From Aphelocoma coerulescens (lineage: Eukaryota; Chordata; Aves; Passeriformes; Corvidae): 64,000 nt of DNA. Every line of letters begins with the position of its first letter. Positions within the stretch are counted from its first letter, which is position 1. The notes under the pieces were generated by a model. The model searched no databases. It was not told the origin of the DNA and saw only the letters and a list, made by a program, of their open reading frames with translations. This document shows, piece after piece, positions 1 to 14,254 of this stretch. Location of the stretch: NCBI RefSeq assembly GCF_041296385.1, contig NC_091015.1:55432345-55496344 (forward strand), in the 5' to 3' direction. A program made the position numbers and the translations under genes.

Positions 1-3000
1 CAGTGAAATTAGAGTATTTGTTGCAGTATTTACAAAATTTGTTATGAGAGTGTCTGAGCTTCAGTGAGCATCTTGAAGATAGAAAACATCTTCCGGAGCT
101 GGGCTGTGAAGCTATCTGTGGCTGATTTCAGTCTGAACTGTGGACATCATTTGGTTGACAGCAAGAGCTGTATTTTATAGTTCTGTGGTAGAGGGTGAAT
201 AGCAAGCATCCAATTTCACTTTTCTATAAATTTAAGATAATTATATATCTCTTGACTTTTGCCCCCAAAATCTTACATCTTATAACAGTTCGTCAACAGT
301 GTTTTCCTGAATCCAATCAAAAACTTAAGTCCTAACCCTTGACTTTGTTGTTTGGGGTTGGGTTTTTTAATGATACTGCTATTACATTGCAATTTAAGAC
401 TTAATTCAGCGTAAGAGGAGGAAAAACTTCTGTGGAATCAGCTGGGAGGTGAGGGGTGAAAGTTGTTTCCTGCCAAGTTACAGAGATATTTTGCCACTTA
501 ACGTTAACTCTTAGGAAAACGTGTGGGCTCAGGGGCCTTACTATTGTCTAAATGCTTACATGTCTAAGCAAGTGAATGAACGTGACTTCAGCACAGAAGG
601 CTTTACTCCAGCATTGGTGGCACCAGCAGTGGCAACATGGTAGCACAAGTCAGCAGTCCCAAAGAGCACTGAGAACCAGTAGAAGGCTTGTAGATTGTCT
701 TTGGGGCCACATCTTCGCAGAGGTGCCCATTAAAATTCCTGATAAGCCTTTCTTCTCTCTGTGGAAATATATGGAGGACAAACTCAGCCTGTGAAGAATT
801 GTGAGACACACAACTGGGAAAACTGAGCATCAGAAAAAGCAAAGACTGAGCTAAGATGAGGCCAAATCCAGGGTGAAAGGCAAATAACATCGTTAGCGAG
901 AATTCGCTTCAAAGAAACGTGCAACTTTCTCTTCGTTTTCTCTTTGTACTAGAAATACCCTAAGGATGCTATATTTTTGCTTCCTGCTCAGACCAAAAAG
1001 AAGGAATGTTACTCAGGCAAAACTCACAAAAGATGTCTCCAATAAAAATGTATTACTTTCTTTTATTGCCTTTCACTGACTTAACAGAGATTTAGATGAC
1101 CTAACGTACAAGAGCAGTATAGAACTCTTTGCTTCTCTGTAGTGTTCAAAATCGTTCTCTAATATCTGTCATAAATTACATGTACCTGTTCTAAACCCAA
1201 AAGGCTGACAGTAAGAGCATACTCAGAGCTATTACAGCTATTTCTCTTTTTTCCTTACCTTATGACCAGCAGGTGGGACGTAAGGAAATATAGGAGTCAT
1301 TATACAGAACATCTGAGAGCTCCTTTGCAAAGGTGAGCCATCTGTTTACTACAGAAAATAATTTTTAATGATTGTTTTTCAGCACCAGAGCACCAATGAA
1401 CAACTTTTAAAAGGTCAGAATGACTGCCTATATTTTGCTGCCATGGGCAATCCATCAGGCAATAATTTAACCTGTATGCCCCTTCATACACTTATGCAAG
1501 TTCCATATTGTATTACACATCTGTCATCTACTTTGTATTTCCCCAAACAGTCTTTTTGACTCATAAACTATGTTTTCTTTAAAACTGTAGCCTGTATAAT
1601 TCTCTGTGGAGACAGAGGAAAGGAAAAGGATTGCAGAGAATTGTTTCCAGAGTGCTTGTGTATAGAGGGATGATTAAGAAAGTGAGAGTGAATTTATTTA
1701 AGATTGAGAAATAAAACACGTAAACTAAAACTGGATGGATGCCCTTGTGAAGGGTCTCTTTCTGGACTTAAGATGATGGTAGAGTGTGCCACCAGTGTGG
1801 TAAGAATATACAAGCTGTAGCAAAAGTTATTTAATGCATTTGTCTTCAAACTTTTTTGCTTAAACACTTTTACTTCCCTGAATGAACCCAGATGCATGAG
1901 GCTAATCCAGTCAGTGGATCACTGCCTGACTTCTGTGGCGGTAACGTGAGGTTTCTTTGGGGCTTAATTTCATCATGTGGACAGAATGGGAAGATTTTGT
2001 TGGAAAAAGCCCACAACTTTTTTCTCCAGAAGTGAAAGTGGCATGTGGAGAGAATTGCGCTGCTCCCGCAGCCATTGTGTTACACTTGCCACTCTTCAAT
2101 GTACCTGGTATTCCGTAGCACTGTGTGCTCCGACTGCCTTGGGCTGCTTCTGTCTCAGCATCAGTCTCACTGTGCCCTGCGAGACTACCGCGAGAAGGTT
2201 TGGTCTCTTACTAAATGAAGCGTCGGTCATGAGAAGCCATCCTAGGAAACTTTCCAGGGAACATAAAATGTAAATTGGCGTCATTTTTTGCAAATAACAC
2301 TGAATCAATAATCAATGCTGTAAGAGAATGGGGCTGCTCTAATGTGAGTATACCCCTTTAAGGATGCATTACTGATTTCTTTTAATAACTTTTTACTGTG
2401 CTATCCCATTTTTAGTTAGAGAAAAAATAGTTCTACAAAAATATTTATGATTTTCTGCTATATGTTTTGAAGAAGAATCAATAAGGTTGGAGATAAAAGA
2501 CGAAAATGATAGTTGGTGTTTTTTAAATTTGGTGTGCCAGGTCAAATATGTAACAGTACACTTAAGTAATTTTGTCTTGATGAAGTTTTTTCTTCCTTCA
2601 TTATAATTTTTTTTTATTCCTAATTTAGGATAGTCAAAATTCTATGAAAGCATAAACTCCTTAGTAGAGTTTTTAAGAGATGGGAATATTGGAATATAGG
2701 AAAACAGGAAATAAACAATAGATATATTGAAAGACCACATATTTGTGGTGTTTGGGCTTTTTTGTTTTCTGTTCATGTCATACTTATTCTGCTGCTTTTT
2801 AAACACCAGTTCTAAAGTCTTATAAAGTTTATGTTCAAGTCTATTTATCACACTCTGGGTTTTAGTTACGCATTTTATTTGAATAATCAGGAGAAAAGGT
2901 GGCATCAGCCTGATGGGTAACTTGCTTCAGAATTTGCAGCTTACTCTTGTCTTTGTGCATGTAATAAAAAACCTGTAGCAGACTACAGAACTATGTAATT

Positions 3001-6000
3001 TTGCAGTGCCCAGACAACATGATCTTATCAAAATGAGATTACCCATACTGTCAAGATTGCAGATATCAACAGTAGATGTATTTTCCCGTGAAAGAGTGGA
3101 AGGGGCACTGTATTCACAGAAGCATCTTTGGTATTTTCAAGATGGCTGGAGTTCATTTCAAACAAACCAATTAAGTTCATATTCTATTTAATAATATTAA
3201 TGTTTTCTTTTGTTGATGTTTGTGGACAGTATTAATTTTTAAGAAAATAAATTACATGTCCTAAACAAGCATCAGAAAAAGAAGTTAAAAGAACTTCTGC
3301 CTATCCAAATACTGGATAAATGTTGAACACATTTAGTCACTTTCAGTTTTTCTCCCATTTTTTCTAAAGTGAAGAGCTATTGTGAACTTTCTTTGGGATA
3401 CATAATTTGCTGCTTCTTGAAGAAGTTCTGGTCATTTTAAGCTTCAATTAAAACATCTGAATCTGCAGGAATTTTTCCTGTAGTGTTCATGTAGTTGTAT
3501 AAAAATTAATCCATTTGAAAAGAATTCTTTCCTAGTTCTGCAGCAGCCTTTGCTACCTAGGGGAAAAACTTCAGTGTCCTTCCCTGCAAGCCACAATAGC
3601 CCAAGTTATTAGTATTCACTACATGCATTATGTTTCCATTTAATATTTCTCCCTTGTCCTTTATGTCCCTCTCCATTTTCTGTGCATAATGTTCATTCTT
3701 GTCTAAGTACAGGAAGAACCAATTATTGTTATAGTATTTCAGTTAGGTGACATTGTATATCGAGGTATATTAGGCATTTAGGAAATACCACAGATAGATG
3801 GCTGATGGTTTGCCTGCTCTGACATTTTATTCTTCCAGGTTATAGACAGCCAGGCCATGTTTGCTTATGCCTGTGATCTTTGGGAAGCTTGTATCTTTAG
3901 CCCAGCTATGGCTAATGACCTTCACAGATTTTGCAGAGAGATCTGTTTAATGCAGAATTTTAAGATAGCTGTGTCTGTGTTCTCTGTTCAAATAATAAAA
4001 TATCTTCATAAAAATTTATACAAGGACTCAGCCACAGAGATACTTATGGAGCAATTGGACTAGTGCTTTTTCAAACTATTTTCATTTGTAAATTACATCA
4101 CTGTTTCCAAAAGAGCTGGAGAACTGTAATGAAATTTTTTTTTTCAAGGCTTTTAACTGACTGTTGATTACAAATTAAAGATGCCTATTTTTGAGTTTTA
4201 TTACTTGTCATTCCTAAGTGACAATTGATACAATTCTCATAACAGTCTTCATCTGTAAACCTCAGACTTTTTGTCTGTTTCACCCTTTATGATCTTTTCG
4301 TCATTACCTTGACTGTTACGATCTTCTCTTCATCATGGCTTCCTCTTTCATCTGTCCTGTTTAAAAAGAATTTTTTTAAAATCTCTTTTTTTAAGATAAT
4401 TTTTTCCTCTGTCCAATCATCTCTATTATTCTGTTTCTTACCACATCATATTCAGTCTCTCTACAGTTTAATTTATAAACCGAGATATTATCCTGCAATA
4501 AAATGTGCTTTATTCACAAGATGTTTTAAGCTTATTATATTTTTATATGTTCTCTGAAGTCTATACAGATAACCCTTTTTCAACTTCTAAATATAGTACA
4601 ACGGTAACACAGAGCATTTCATCCAGGGTACAAGTAATCTAGCAACAAAAATGCCTGTGTTACAAGGTTTGAGTTCAAATGTTCAAGGGTAGAATTGGCT
4701 GTAATGGTATATCTGTGAAAAAAATAAGCCTGTGGTGAAGTTGGAACCCCAGTGCCAAAGCACAACATATAATTGGGCCTAATTTTTTCCATATGTATCA
4801 ACAAAAACAGTCTTTGCTTCCATGAGAGATGAAAGCTTCCCTTTCTGTCATATTTTTATTTTGTATATAATTCCTAACTCTTTATAATTTCATAGGCTTT
4901 AAAAAAAAAACATGCCTAGATTTAGGGAGAGATGAGCTGTCACCCTGGATTTGAGTTTATATTTCTAATAGAAAAGCCTTTTTTGGTGGGGAAGGAAAAA
5001 CATGGCTATTTCCCCTCCCCTGCCAAAAAGGCTACTATGTTAAAATCCTTGTACAGTGCCTGTGAGTTATCCAAGTTGGCGTGGAACAATCCATTTGTGA
5101 ATTGATTTAAATACCTCATTTAAAATAAATAATCTAGTGGAATTAGTGTCATAAATCTTCATAGAATAAGCTTACTATTTATATAAGATTGAAGAAGTGT
5201 TAAATACATTTCTGTTCTGTCAACAATGTATGGTGGTGTTTCTCCCTCTGTTCAACTTTATGCCAAGTCCCAAATAAAGGATGCATATTTTTTATGCATT
5301 TGTTCTGTTGTTTAATGTGGTATCTTTCCAAATAATCTTTCTTCCTGCTGTCTTTAAGTTCAACTAAAACATATATGAATTCTGTAGAAGACTGATGGTC
5401 TAAATTACGTTTCATCTATATTATGGTGTATTATTTTATATTCAATAAATTCACTGTTATCAGGATTGCTGAGATACTCTCTGCATCCAATTTTACCTCC
5501 TCTTGGAAGTTATACACCCAGGCATGCAGACATTGTTGTGCTTTCTGCTTCAGTGTAGGGCCAATCAAAACTGCCAAGAAGAGTATCCCAAAAATTGTCA
5601 TCTTGCAGGTGACATTGATGCAATGGCTGCTAGATCCAAGTACTTTGCTACACGTATAAACAATCTCTTGCCACACCAGTCTGCTTTGCCTGTTTGTGTA
5701 GTGGCAGCCACAGAGACTCCCAAATGTTTGACTGTGTTCAGAATATGGTTAGTTAGGGCTCTGCATGCTGCTAAAACAGCCTTTTTGTGTGTCTCCTAAG
5801 GAGGGGAAAAAAAGTTAGACTTCATGGAAATGTCTCACAGGATGCCAGCGGTACCTTGCTGGTTTACTAGTTCACCTCACTTCAACTCTAGTTACATCTA
5901 GAATTTGTTTTGTAATTTATCCCTTCCTTGACTGATTCCATGGAAGTGAAGGGATTATTTTTCTCCCTGCCTTTACGTCTTTACGGGGTTTAAAACATTT

Positions 6001-9000
6001 TGCTCTAGACATGGTTGTTTTGCTAGGAGCAGAGCTGAAAGTTGCTCTGGCAGTGAGAGGAGATGTCACTGAACTGAGCTTTGAGTTCCCCATATTGCTG
6101 GCTATGCTGGACTTACTTGGATGTGGATGTGAGCTAAAGTCATCTTCAGAGTTACTCCTCATGGGCTTTTATGTGTCCTATAATGTATGTAGTGCAGCAC
6201 ACCTTTTCCAAATTACTTTATACACTCACTTTCTGTTTGTTAGGGAAAAAAAGAAAAAGCAGGCACTGAAGAAGGAGGAAGAAGCATTTTTCATCTTTTG
6301 ATGAAGCTAGAAAACATCTAGCTTAAAATCAAGGAAGTAATGTCTTGGTTACAGTACCTGGTTTCCATGGATCCCCACTGATGTATTTTTATAGAAGCTG
6401 CCTTACGCATCTTTGCTACTGGTTTAAGAGACTCCAGGAAAAGCAGCCAGGTCAGAAGAATGAAGCAAAGAAAATTTTCCTGCCTTGTTCTCATTTCAGG
6501 TCAGCCAGAAAAATATTCTCTTGGACAATAGGTGACTGCAAATACCAGGGCCCTCCTGTAGCAGCAGAAATCCTTTTGGATTTCTTCCAAAGGATTTCTT
6601 TGAGTCTTAATGCAGGTCAGCCACCTTAGAAACAGGAGCTGTTACTTATGGTGTTCGCAGCCTCCAGGTGCAAACCTTTTTCCTTCAGTAGTCTGCTCCT
6701 GTCACTTGAGTCACTTGATTGTTTTCAAGTCTTGAACTGGTTCTGCTTCCCTTTGTTGCATCCATTCTCCACATGTACCATGACCTCTGAAATCCCCAGG
6801 CTATGGAGCCTCGCCTCTTGAGTACGGGGCATCAGAAGTGAGAAGTCTGGCCTGTATGCCCACTTCAGACTTGGATCAAACCCACCACTGAGCTACCTAT
6901 AGCACTTCTCCTACAAACCCCCTGCTAGTCTCGGCCCCCTTCTGACAACCAAAAACCATATTCCTTTGACTCACTTATGTCAAATGAACTGTGCTGCAAA
7001 GTAGATACATCTCTTCTCTCGCTTCCTCTATTGACAGCCACTGGTTTTATTTGCTTCCATTAATTACTGTCTCCTGCCTGAATCACCCCTGTTCATCCTC
7101 TCATTTCATTGCTTTCAAACTGTCCTTTCAGGCTTTTAGCTGTACTTGTGCTTTCCTGCAGCAGTTCCTCTCTAGCTGCTCCTAACTTGTCTTCTGATCT
7201 TGGCAGTGTGTTTTTACTCCAGTCTCTGAGTCTTCTCTTCATAAACTCCAGCATTTTGGACTCCTTTTACCTTCTCAAAGAGGATTTCTTAAGCCAAAAT
7301 TTTAGGAATGTAATTCTGGCCCTACTCAATTCAACTGGCTGAGGATTTTGCCATCTGTCTGTGTTGGTTTTTTCCCATGTGTTTGGGCACTATTTGCATA
7401 CATAATTGTTACATATGGATCTGTCTCGTAAAAAAAAAAAAGCTGAACTTAGTCCAGTCTCTGTATAGTCAGATGATTGATATATGACCAGTATAGACTA
7501 ACAAAAAGAACATTCTCCAATGTGCATATTGCTTTGATTACTGAGGTTTTTAGAACGTCCAAATGCTGTACAAAATGAATAACAAACATCAGATGTTTGA
7601 AAAGTTAACTCAATAGAAGTCAAGGACATAATGCTTAGTAGCAACTTGCTACAAAGAGTTCATATTTTTCTATTAATGGAAAATGACACAAAGATGCCCT
7701 TAGGCCAGCTCAGTATTTGTATTAGTAAGTGACCAAAACTGTGTGTCAAGGCACTCACACACATACTAATCACTTGCATTTGTAACTGCTTCCCCTGTCT
7801 TCCTGGCAAAATATCAGCATTAGGAAATTGTGACTAATGGTAAGAAAAAAGAATATTGAAACACTTATCTTAATAGGCACTTTATCAGAGCAATCTTTAT
7901 AGGTGTCAAAGAAAAAATAAAATACAGTTTGATTAACCTAAATAAGATAGAGTGTGAATGAAGCAGGCAGTTCCTTTGAAATGTAAGTGAAAGTGACCAA
8001 AACAGCTCCTACAGTTTGCTTTTATTGCTTATTATTTTTTATTGCGTTTGTTAGGAACATGAACAGTGTATGTACTCATTCCTTTAATACAGAATCAGTT
8101 TTGTGCATGTACAAGCATGAAAGAAAGGCAAGTCTACAGTGTTCATCTGTTTTGATTTCTGGATATTTTTACTCCTTTTAAAATCTAATATTTCTGGGTA
8201 AAATTTGTTCCCTTTGTTCCCTTGTTTAAAAATAGGGGGGGTGTTTTTGTTTTGAATAATTAGTTGTGGCGTCTGATTGTATAAGAATTGCTCTATTGTT
8301 TGGACAGTATGACAGCCTCTTGTGTTTTAAGGATTTTTTTCAGGCAAATGGCTTTTGAGAATGGCAGCATTTCAAGATTATGAAACTGCCGCTGATGGTA
8401 ATGGTTCTGTGATAATTAAACTGTCCACAGTCTCTTTTTTTTTTGTGAAACTGAGACAAGGGTAGTTGTGATTTCATCAAAGGCTTTGTTTGAGCTCTGG
8501 CAGCTGGCAAGGCAGAGCCCTCTGCTAGCAGACTGAGTACCATCCTGAGAAGTTTTCACTATACATTTCCTTCATCAGCTGCATATTCATCACATTTCAT
8601 CTTTGCCCATCTTGTAAGGGGACTAGTCAACTTCTTGGTGTTCTTTGTTGACAGAATAGCCAATTTGTCCTCTTAGTACTAATGTATTAAAATTGGCTTT
8701 GGGGGGCTTCTTAAGCTGCAGGTAAGGAATAACATTCTCCTTGGAGTTTTGTTCTTTGCATTACAGTTTGTGTAAGAAAACACAGTAACCTAAACTGCCC
8801 TGATATTAAAAATAAAATTATAAAATACATTGCATCCTTGCATTAAAAATAAAAAAGGCTTTCTTATCATGCTTTAAAGAAATGTGCATCATATTCTCTG
8901 AAGAGGTCTGCAAAAGCCTGTGTGTCTATCTTTCTGCAATTGTGTAGTTCTCCTTAATGCTTTAGGACTGGCCAAGAGTCTACAGTTAAGGGTGACCACA

Positions 9001-12000
9001 GGTTCCCATAGCTGAAGCAATGCTGAGAGCTTTTCACAACTGCTTTTATGTGAGGGATTGTGCCATGTAGGCAAGAGATTATCTACTGTTTTCTGGAAAA
9101 GCATTCCTGTAAATTGAGTCTCTAGAGATTCATGGGAGCAGAACTATATAGCCTGGCATATAAACTTTGTTCAGATCAGTGGTGGCATATTGTTGTTGAA
9201 GCAGTACGTTTATTTACTGCTCAGTTTGTACCCTCACATTAAAAACTTTGGACTTCTGGGCATTCAGAACCTCATGGGATCAAGTCCTTCTACTAAGGAT
9301 ACTGTTCAGCTCTTATTCTGTCCCTTTTTATATAGTTTTTCATTTAGCACTGTCTATTAACACGGTCAAATTAGATCTAAATGTAAGGTGAAGAGCCAAT
9401 AGATAGAAGGTGAAACTCAATTTAAAACTTACTTATGGTGTGATGCTTGTAACACATTTTTAATGTAGGTAACCATTATAGACTGACAGCATCTTGTTAC
9501 AATAAATACATCATTTAGTAGCTGTATGGTCTCTATTGACTTGTGTGTGTGTTATTCTTGGGATGAGATTCTGTTGTGATGTGTACAACACAACTACTGC
9601 CCGCTCTTGGGTTCGGAAAGAGGTGGTCCTTCTTCCCTAGCAGAGAGAACAAACTGAATCTGCTGAGAGCTAGCTCCAAGGGGAAGCCTGGAAATTCAGA
9701 GCTATGTTAAGGAAAGACATGATTGTAATAGTAAAACTGGGTAAATTCCACTTCTAGTGAAGAAGTTAAAAGGAGGACAACATTTTACTGTGAGAAGTAT
9801 TTTGAAGAAATTGAGTGAAAGATGAAAGAGTAAAGGAAGATGAAGGGGATTTATACCTAGAGAATTGGGTGATTCAGAGTTTGGGTAACTAGGGAATGGA
9901 AGAGTCAGCAAATACTCAGCAGAGCTTAACTGGTGAATTGTAAGAAATTAAAAGAGGTTAAAGAACAAAGTAGGAAGTCCACAAATAGTGGCAAACAATG
10001 AGTGGACAAAAAGTCTTTAAGGCTATTTGAGATAAAAGCCTAAAGTGTTTGCAAGTACATTACTAAACAGGCAGTACATATTTCTGGTTAGTTCTCTCAA
10101 CACTCTAGCTTGTGGCCATTTCCTGTAGTGTGGAGCTACATAAGATGACTAAGCTGGTCCAGGATCACTCCTTGCTGGAAAGAGGAGATTGTTCCCCTTT
10201 CTTTCTACTGCTCCTGCCTTGCCCATGTGCTAGCACTTTGTTCACTAAACCATCAGAAAATAAATATTTGTGTGATTTGTGTCACTTTAGCTTTCCTTGC
10301 TGTTATGTGATAATTCAGTTGTGGAGTCTGGTGGGTCTTAGCACTAGTACAAGGAAGAAATGGAAACAAGCAGCTGGAGTAAGTGACAGGAGGTAAGCAC
10401 TCCATTTTGTATTGATGACTCCTTGGAGCAGCCATCTGCCTGTCTCTATGCTGTGGCTGGAGTTTTACAGTCATCTGAATCATTTAAGTTCAAGCTCCTG
10501 CTGAAAGGAGCAGGAGCTGTGCTTGCCTCTCAGCCATGCATTTTCCCTGCCTTGTGGTGACACCACCAGTGCGAGGTAGGATGGTCAGCTGAGCTGAGAC
10601 AATTAGCAACCTGACAAAAGAAAAGAGATCTATTTTCAGCAGTATCATCTGTTGCCTGGTTTGGCTGTGTGAGCCCTGTTTGCAGGGACTCAAGAGGAGG
10701 GAGGAGGAGGAGGAAGGGTGGACCTTCATTCTGGGCTGCAGCCCATACTTAGATGAGCTCCAGCCAAGGGTGAAGCCAGCCCACAGGCTTTTCTGGTCCT
10801 GCATTAGATTCTGGTTCTGTAATATGGATATAGTCTTACTTGCCCAGAGGGAAGAGAGTTGTAAATAAAGAGGCAGTTCACGGAGATATGGTAAAACTTA
10901 GCATAAAGTGTTAAGTTCTTCAAGCTTTTTGGATAGAAGGCATTGTATAAATACTGTTTATATTAAACTGCAAAAAGTAACTGTTTAAAATTTCTGGAAT
11001 AGCTGCGGGAAATAATTTTAGGTCTGTGTAAGGAATGCATGTTATTTTAAAAGAGGGAAAAACACCGAAAGAGAGAAGTTACAGCAGAGCAAAGGACAGC
11101 TAGAATAATGCAGTAATATGAGCATTTAAGGTGTGATAAGTAACTAGATCAAAGTTCTCTAAAAAAGAAGGGGATCTTACTGAAGTAAGAAGAATTCCAC
11201 TTAAAAAGTGTGTAACTTTTAAGGGGATTGAAAAAGTGGGTCTTTAAAGACCTTTTGAACTGTAGTCTGGGGCAGAAAGCAAGGAGATATAGACAAGACT
11301 TGAAGTGCCATGTATGAAAGGAATTGAGGAGCAATTGCTCTCTGTTGCCTTCTCTCTAGAAGGTCTACAATATTAATACCTGTTTACAGGTGGTTATTAA
11401 TACTGTAGAGCTTCCAGAGCGTAGGCAATAGAGAATCAACTATTACAGTTTTCAGAAAAGGGATGGATAAGTATTTGAAAAAAAATATCTAGTGAACATA
11501 TGGAGACTTAAGTGAGGAGAATGTCCTAGGTGGCTTCTTGCTCTGGATGAATGGAAATCCGTGTGTGAATGGTTCCTGGTCCATGGTGTTTGGCAACACA
11601 GGTAACAAAAACATGTGCCAGGCTCCGATAGGCTGAGTTTGCCGTGGAAGTTATGGCATTTTTTTTTGGTGTGTACACTCTAGTGCAGTCACCAGATCTG
11701 ACTTCTGTGGTTGCATTTGAGCAGAATACTCCTTAGTTTGATCAGTCTCTAGCCTGGTGGGTGTTTATTTGCTTGTCAAATTGCACTGTCATATAATGCA
11801 CATTCTGTGCATTCTATTATCTTGCTTGGTGCTGATATTCTTCTGCTTTTTCAAGAGAATGCATTTGTTCTATGTGGTTTTACTCAAACTGAGCACATAT
11901 TTTTATACACAGGTGGCAATTATAGTGAATATATATAGGGCAGAGATTGGTACTTCCTTCCTTTCGACCGCAGCCTCCTCTGTTCCTGTGTAGTTACCTC

Positions 12001-12535
12001 ATAACATAAAAGCAGTCATAAGCAGTCATGCATACTCAAGGTTAAAAATGGTTTCTCATAGTAGTGTTATACAACCTGTAACTAGATGCCAAACCCCCAA
12101 AGTGCACTGAATCAATAAAAATTCCTCTTGGTCTGCATTGAATAAAGTGATACTGAAGTGGAGTAGCCATATCGTTTTATGTACCCACAGTCCCTCAGTA
12201 CTTTCTTGCAGGTGACAGAGTTTCAGCATTCCTTCCCTCATTTCCAGACTGCAAAGGAAATAAATGGTGACAGACAAATCTCAAAAGAATTAAAACCTCA
12301 ATTTCTGCAGTTTTCTGTTTAGGATATTTATTTATATAGTTTTGACCCAGAAAGTAAGATGGGAATTTCATGAGAACAAGCATTTTCATGAGTTTTCTGC
12401 GATTTAATTACCTTCTGTTTGAGTACAAGTTTTACATGTTGTGACATGAATTTAATAATGCTCTGTGTTTATGCTTTTTAGAAATGCATTTCTTATGTAG
12501 TCTTCAGCTGTATGTCATGTAAATGGCTGGCCTTG

Positions 12536-12549
12536 GTTTGCATGGTAAC
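12536..12549 (+). promoter_or_regulatory. RFX X-box-like motif
   Basis: The 14-mer GTTTGCATGGTAAC matches the palindromic RFX X-box (GTTGCCATGGYAAC) at 12 of 14 positions, and its right half-site is perfect. RFX factors drive many ciliary genes, including BBS genes, but usually from promoters. This copy lies deep in inferred intronic sequence, so an enhancer role is only a possibility and a chance match is plausible. Confidence 0.2.
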
Positions 12550-12573
12550 AGAGCCCTTTATAATAGTTTGAGC

Positions 12574-12613
12574 TTTTTTTTTTTTTTCTTTTTTTTTCTT
12601 TTTTTTTTTTTTT
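12574..12613. repeat. Poly-T tract with C interruptions
   Basis: A run of about 40 bases is almost all T on the + strand, with two isolated C bases. No retroposed body of a recognisable family adjoins it, so it is a simple homopolymer tract and probably length-variable. Confidence 0.9.
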
Positions 12614-13260
12614 AAGAAAGAAGACTAGGACTAGGACCTCTTAAGTGTCCTAGTTTGGACATAGGAAAAAGTGTATTATTCCAAATGCAGTCATGGAGGC
12701 TGAGGAAAAAAACCCATCTCTCCCAGCTATTGTTTTCTTCTCTGAAAACTATTGTTTTCTCCTGTCTGTAGACTCAAAATGATGATGGTAGTTATGGCTT
12801 GCATTTTCATTTCATCATGTTATTGTTACTTGGAACAGTTAGAGACTGGAGCTAGCTCTCCAATAACAATTGATGGGTAATTGCAAAACTGTAAATTCAC
12901 TGAGGAGCCAAGACCTGGATATTTTATATCTAATAAAGCTGCCTGCATAATGGATCACAGGTAAAAGATGGCTATCTTCTTCAACAGTGATGAGATTTGA
13001 AACAGTGAGAGCACCTTCTTAAGCAGAGGTGAAGTTGAGGCTGAAAATGAATGAGGTATTAGTATGCTTTGTCTTGTGTAGCTCTAAAATGGTTATTTAA
13101 ATCGAAAGTGAAGTTAGGAATTGTAAAGGTCTTAAAAATGAAAACAAAATTAAAAACCAGGTTAACTGATACTGCAAAAACTTTTACTTTGAGGGAAGAT
13201 TTATGCAGGTTTTTAGTTTATTCAAACTGCTTCACCTATCCTTAGAAACACTAATAGTGC

Positions 13261-13395
13261 TTTGGATTTCTGTAGCACCTTTCATCTGAGAACCTCAAAG
13301 CACTTTGCAGGCATTAATTTAATTAAGTTTCACAGCACTCCTGTGAGCTAAGTAGTGTTTAAATAAGATCACTTCACCTAATACTGAAACGGAGC
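13261..13395 (+). repeat. Ancient SINE-like interspersed repeat
   Basis: The block reads like an old amniote interspersed repeat. A CACCTTTCATCTGAGAACC segment is followed by CAAAGCACTTTGCAGGCATT, then a CACAGCACTCCTGTGAG box, then a decayed version of the 'cccattttacagatgaggaaactgaggc' tail motif. MIR-type and related ancient repeats carry this order of boxes. The copy is heavily diverged. I cannot tell MIR from another old family by eye, and the boundaries are approximate. Confidence 0.5.
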
Positions 13396-13616
13396 CACCC
13401 CTGGGGTGGAATGTGGTAAGTATTCAATAGTACATAGCAACACTCCACAACAGTTCAGGAGAGAGTGTGGAGAAAATACTGTATCCCACTGAGACTGCAG
13501 GGTGAATCTTGTTAGACAGCACATCTCTTTGCCTGTTACTTTTCCTTCTTAGTTGTAGGTTACATTCCACCATCTTTTTGATGGCTTTGAGGGACTGGGA
13601 GCTTGGGTCCCCCCAA

Positions 13617-13644
13617 ATGATCTTTGCCTAATGATCTTTGCCTG
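13617..13644 (+). repeat. Short tandem duplication (14-bp unit x2)
   Basis: The unit AATGATCTTTGCCT occurs twice back to back. It is a small local duplication with no associated feature. Confidence 0.85.
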
Positions 13645-14235
13645 ACTTAGCTCAAAGTGCTGTGATGTTCTATTCAATAGGGTGTCCCCTCTAATAAACA
13701 TGGTTCTTCTTACTTTCATGCCTTGGTACTGTGATAATGATTTAAAAAGAGGAGGATATCATCTGTTCTGTCATCAGTTGTAGAGTGGCAGCACCTTTTT
13801 CATCTGGCTCTTTCTCATAGCTGATTTTGCTTTTATGTTCAAAACAGAGCAAATGCATTGAATCAATAAAATCTGAGACCCAAACCAATGCATTTTTCCA
13901 AGGAATTTTAACTTTCAATGTTCTCTGTATGACATCCAAACTAGAAACTGTAGCTGAAGTGGAGAAAGGGTGAAGGGACTCGTGCCAGTGGTGCTTAGTT
14001 CTTAGTTCATGCTTTGGTAACCCAGATTGGGACATTGATAGGCCAACAACACATTAGTTATTGAAAGCAGATGGACTTTTTTTTCCTATTGTCTGCAATG
14101 ATGACATTATCTTGAGATAAAAAGAAATTGCTGTAATGACTCTTACTTTCTATTTCTGTCTTTTCCATCATGTTTTGTACTTGTTTCTATATGTTTTTGT
14201 TTTACTAACCCACCAAGGTGCTGGGTGTATCCACT

Positions 14236-14254
14236 AAAAAAAAAAAAAAAAAAA
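14236..14254. repeat. Poly-A run
   Basis: An uninterrupted run of 19 A on the + strand. No target-site duplication or retroposed gene is recognisable upstream, so I treat it as a simple repeat. Confidence 0.9.

Noticed and set aside
3857..4063. Open frame following a CCAGG acceptor-like site
   Set aside because: The product resembles nothing known, and it is only 68 codons in AT-rich DNA.
5431..5799. Minus-strand frames reading like a protein (for example CRALTNHILNTVKHLG and FQEEVKLDAES) as a possible retropseudogene
   Set aside because: I could not match either to a family, the pieces lie in different frames, and there is no poly-A tail or target-site duplication. Talin/catenin-like resemblance did not hold in order or spacing.
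10493..10518. Perfect 10-bp inverted repeat with a 6-base loop (AGCTCCTGCT / AGCAGGAGCT)
   Set aside because: An isolated short hairpin with no promoter, conserved miRNA-like arm length or terminator role in a vertebrate genome. Likely chance.
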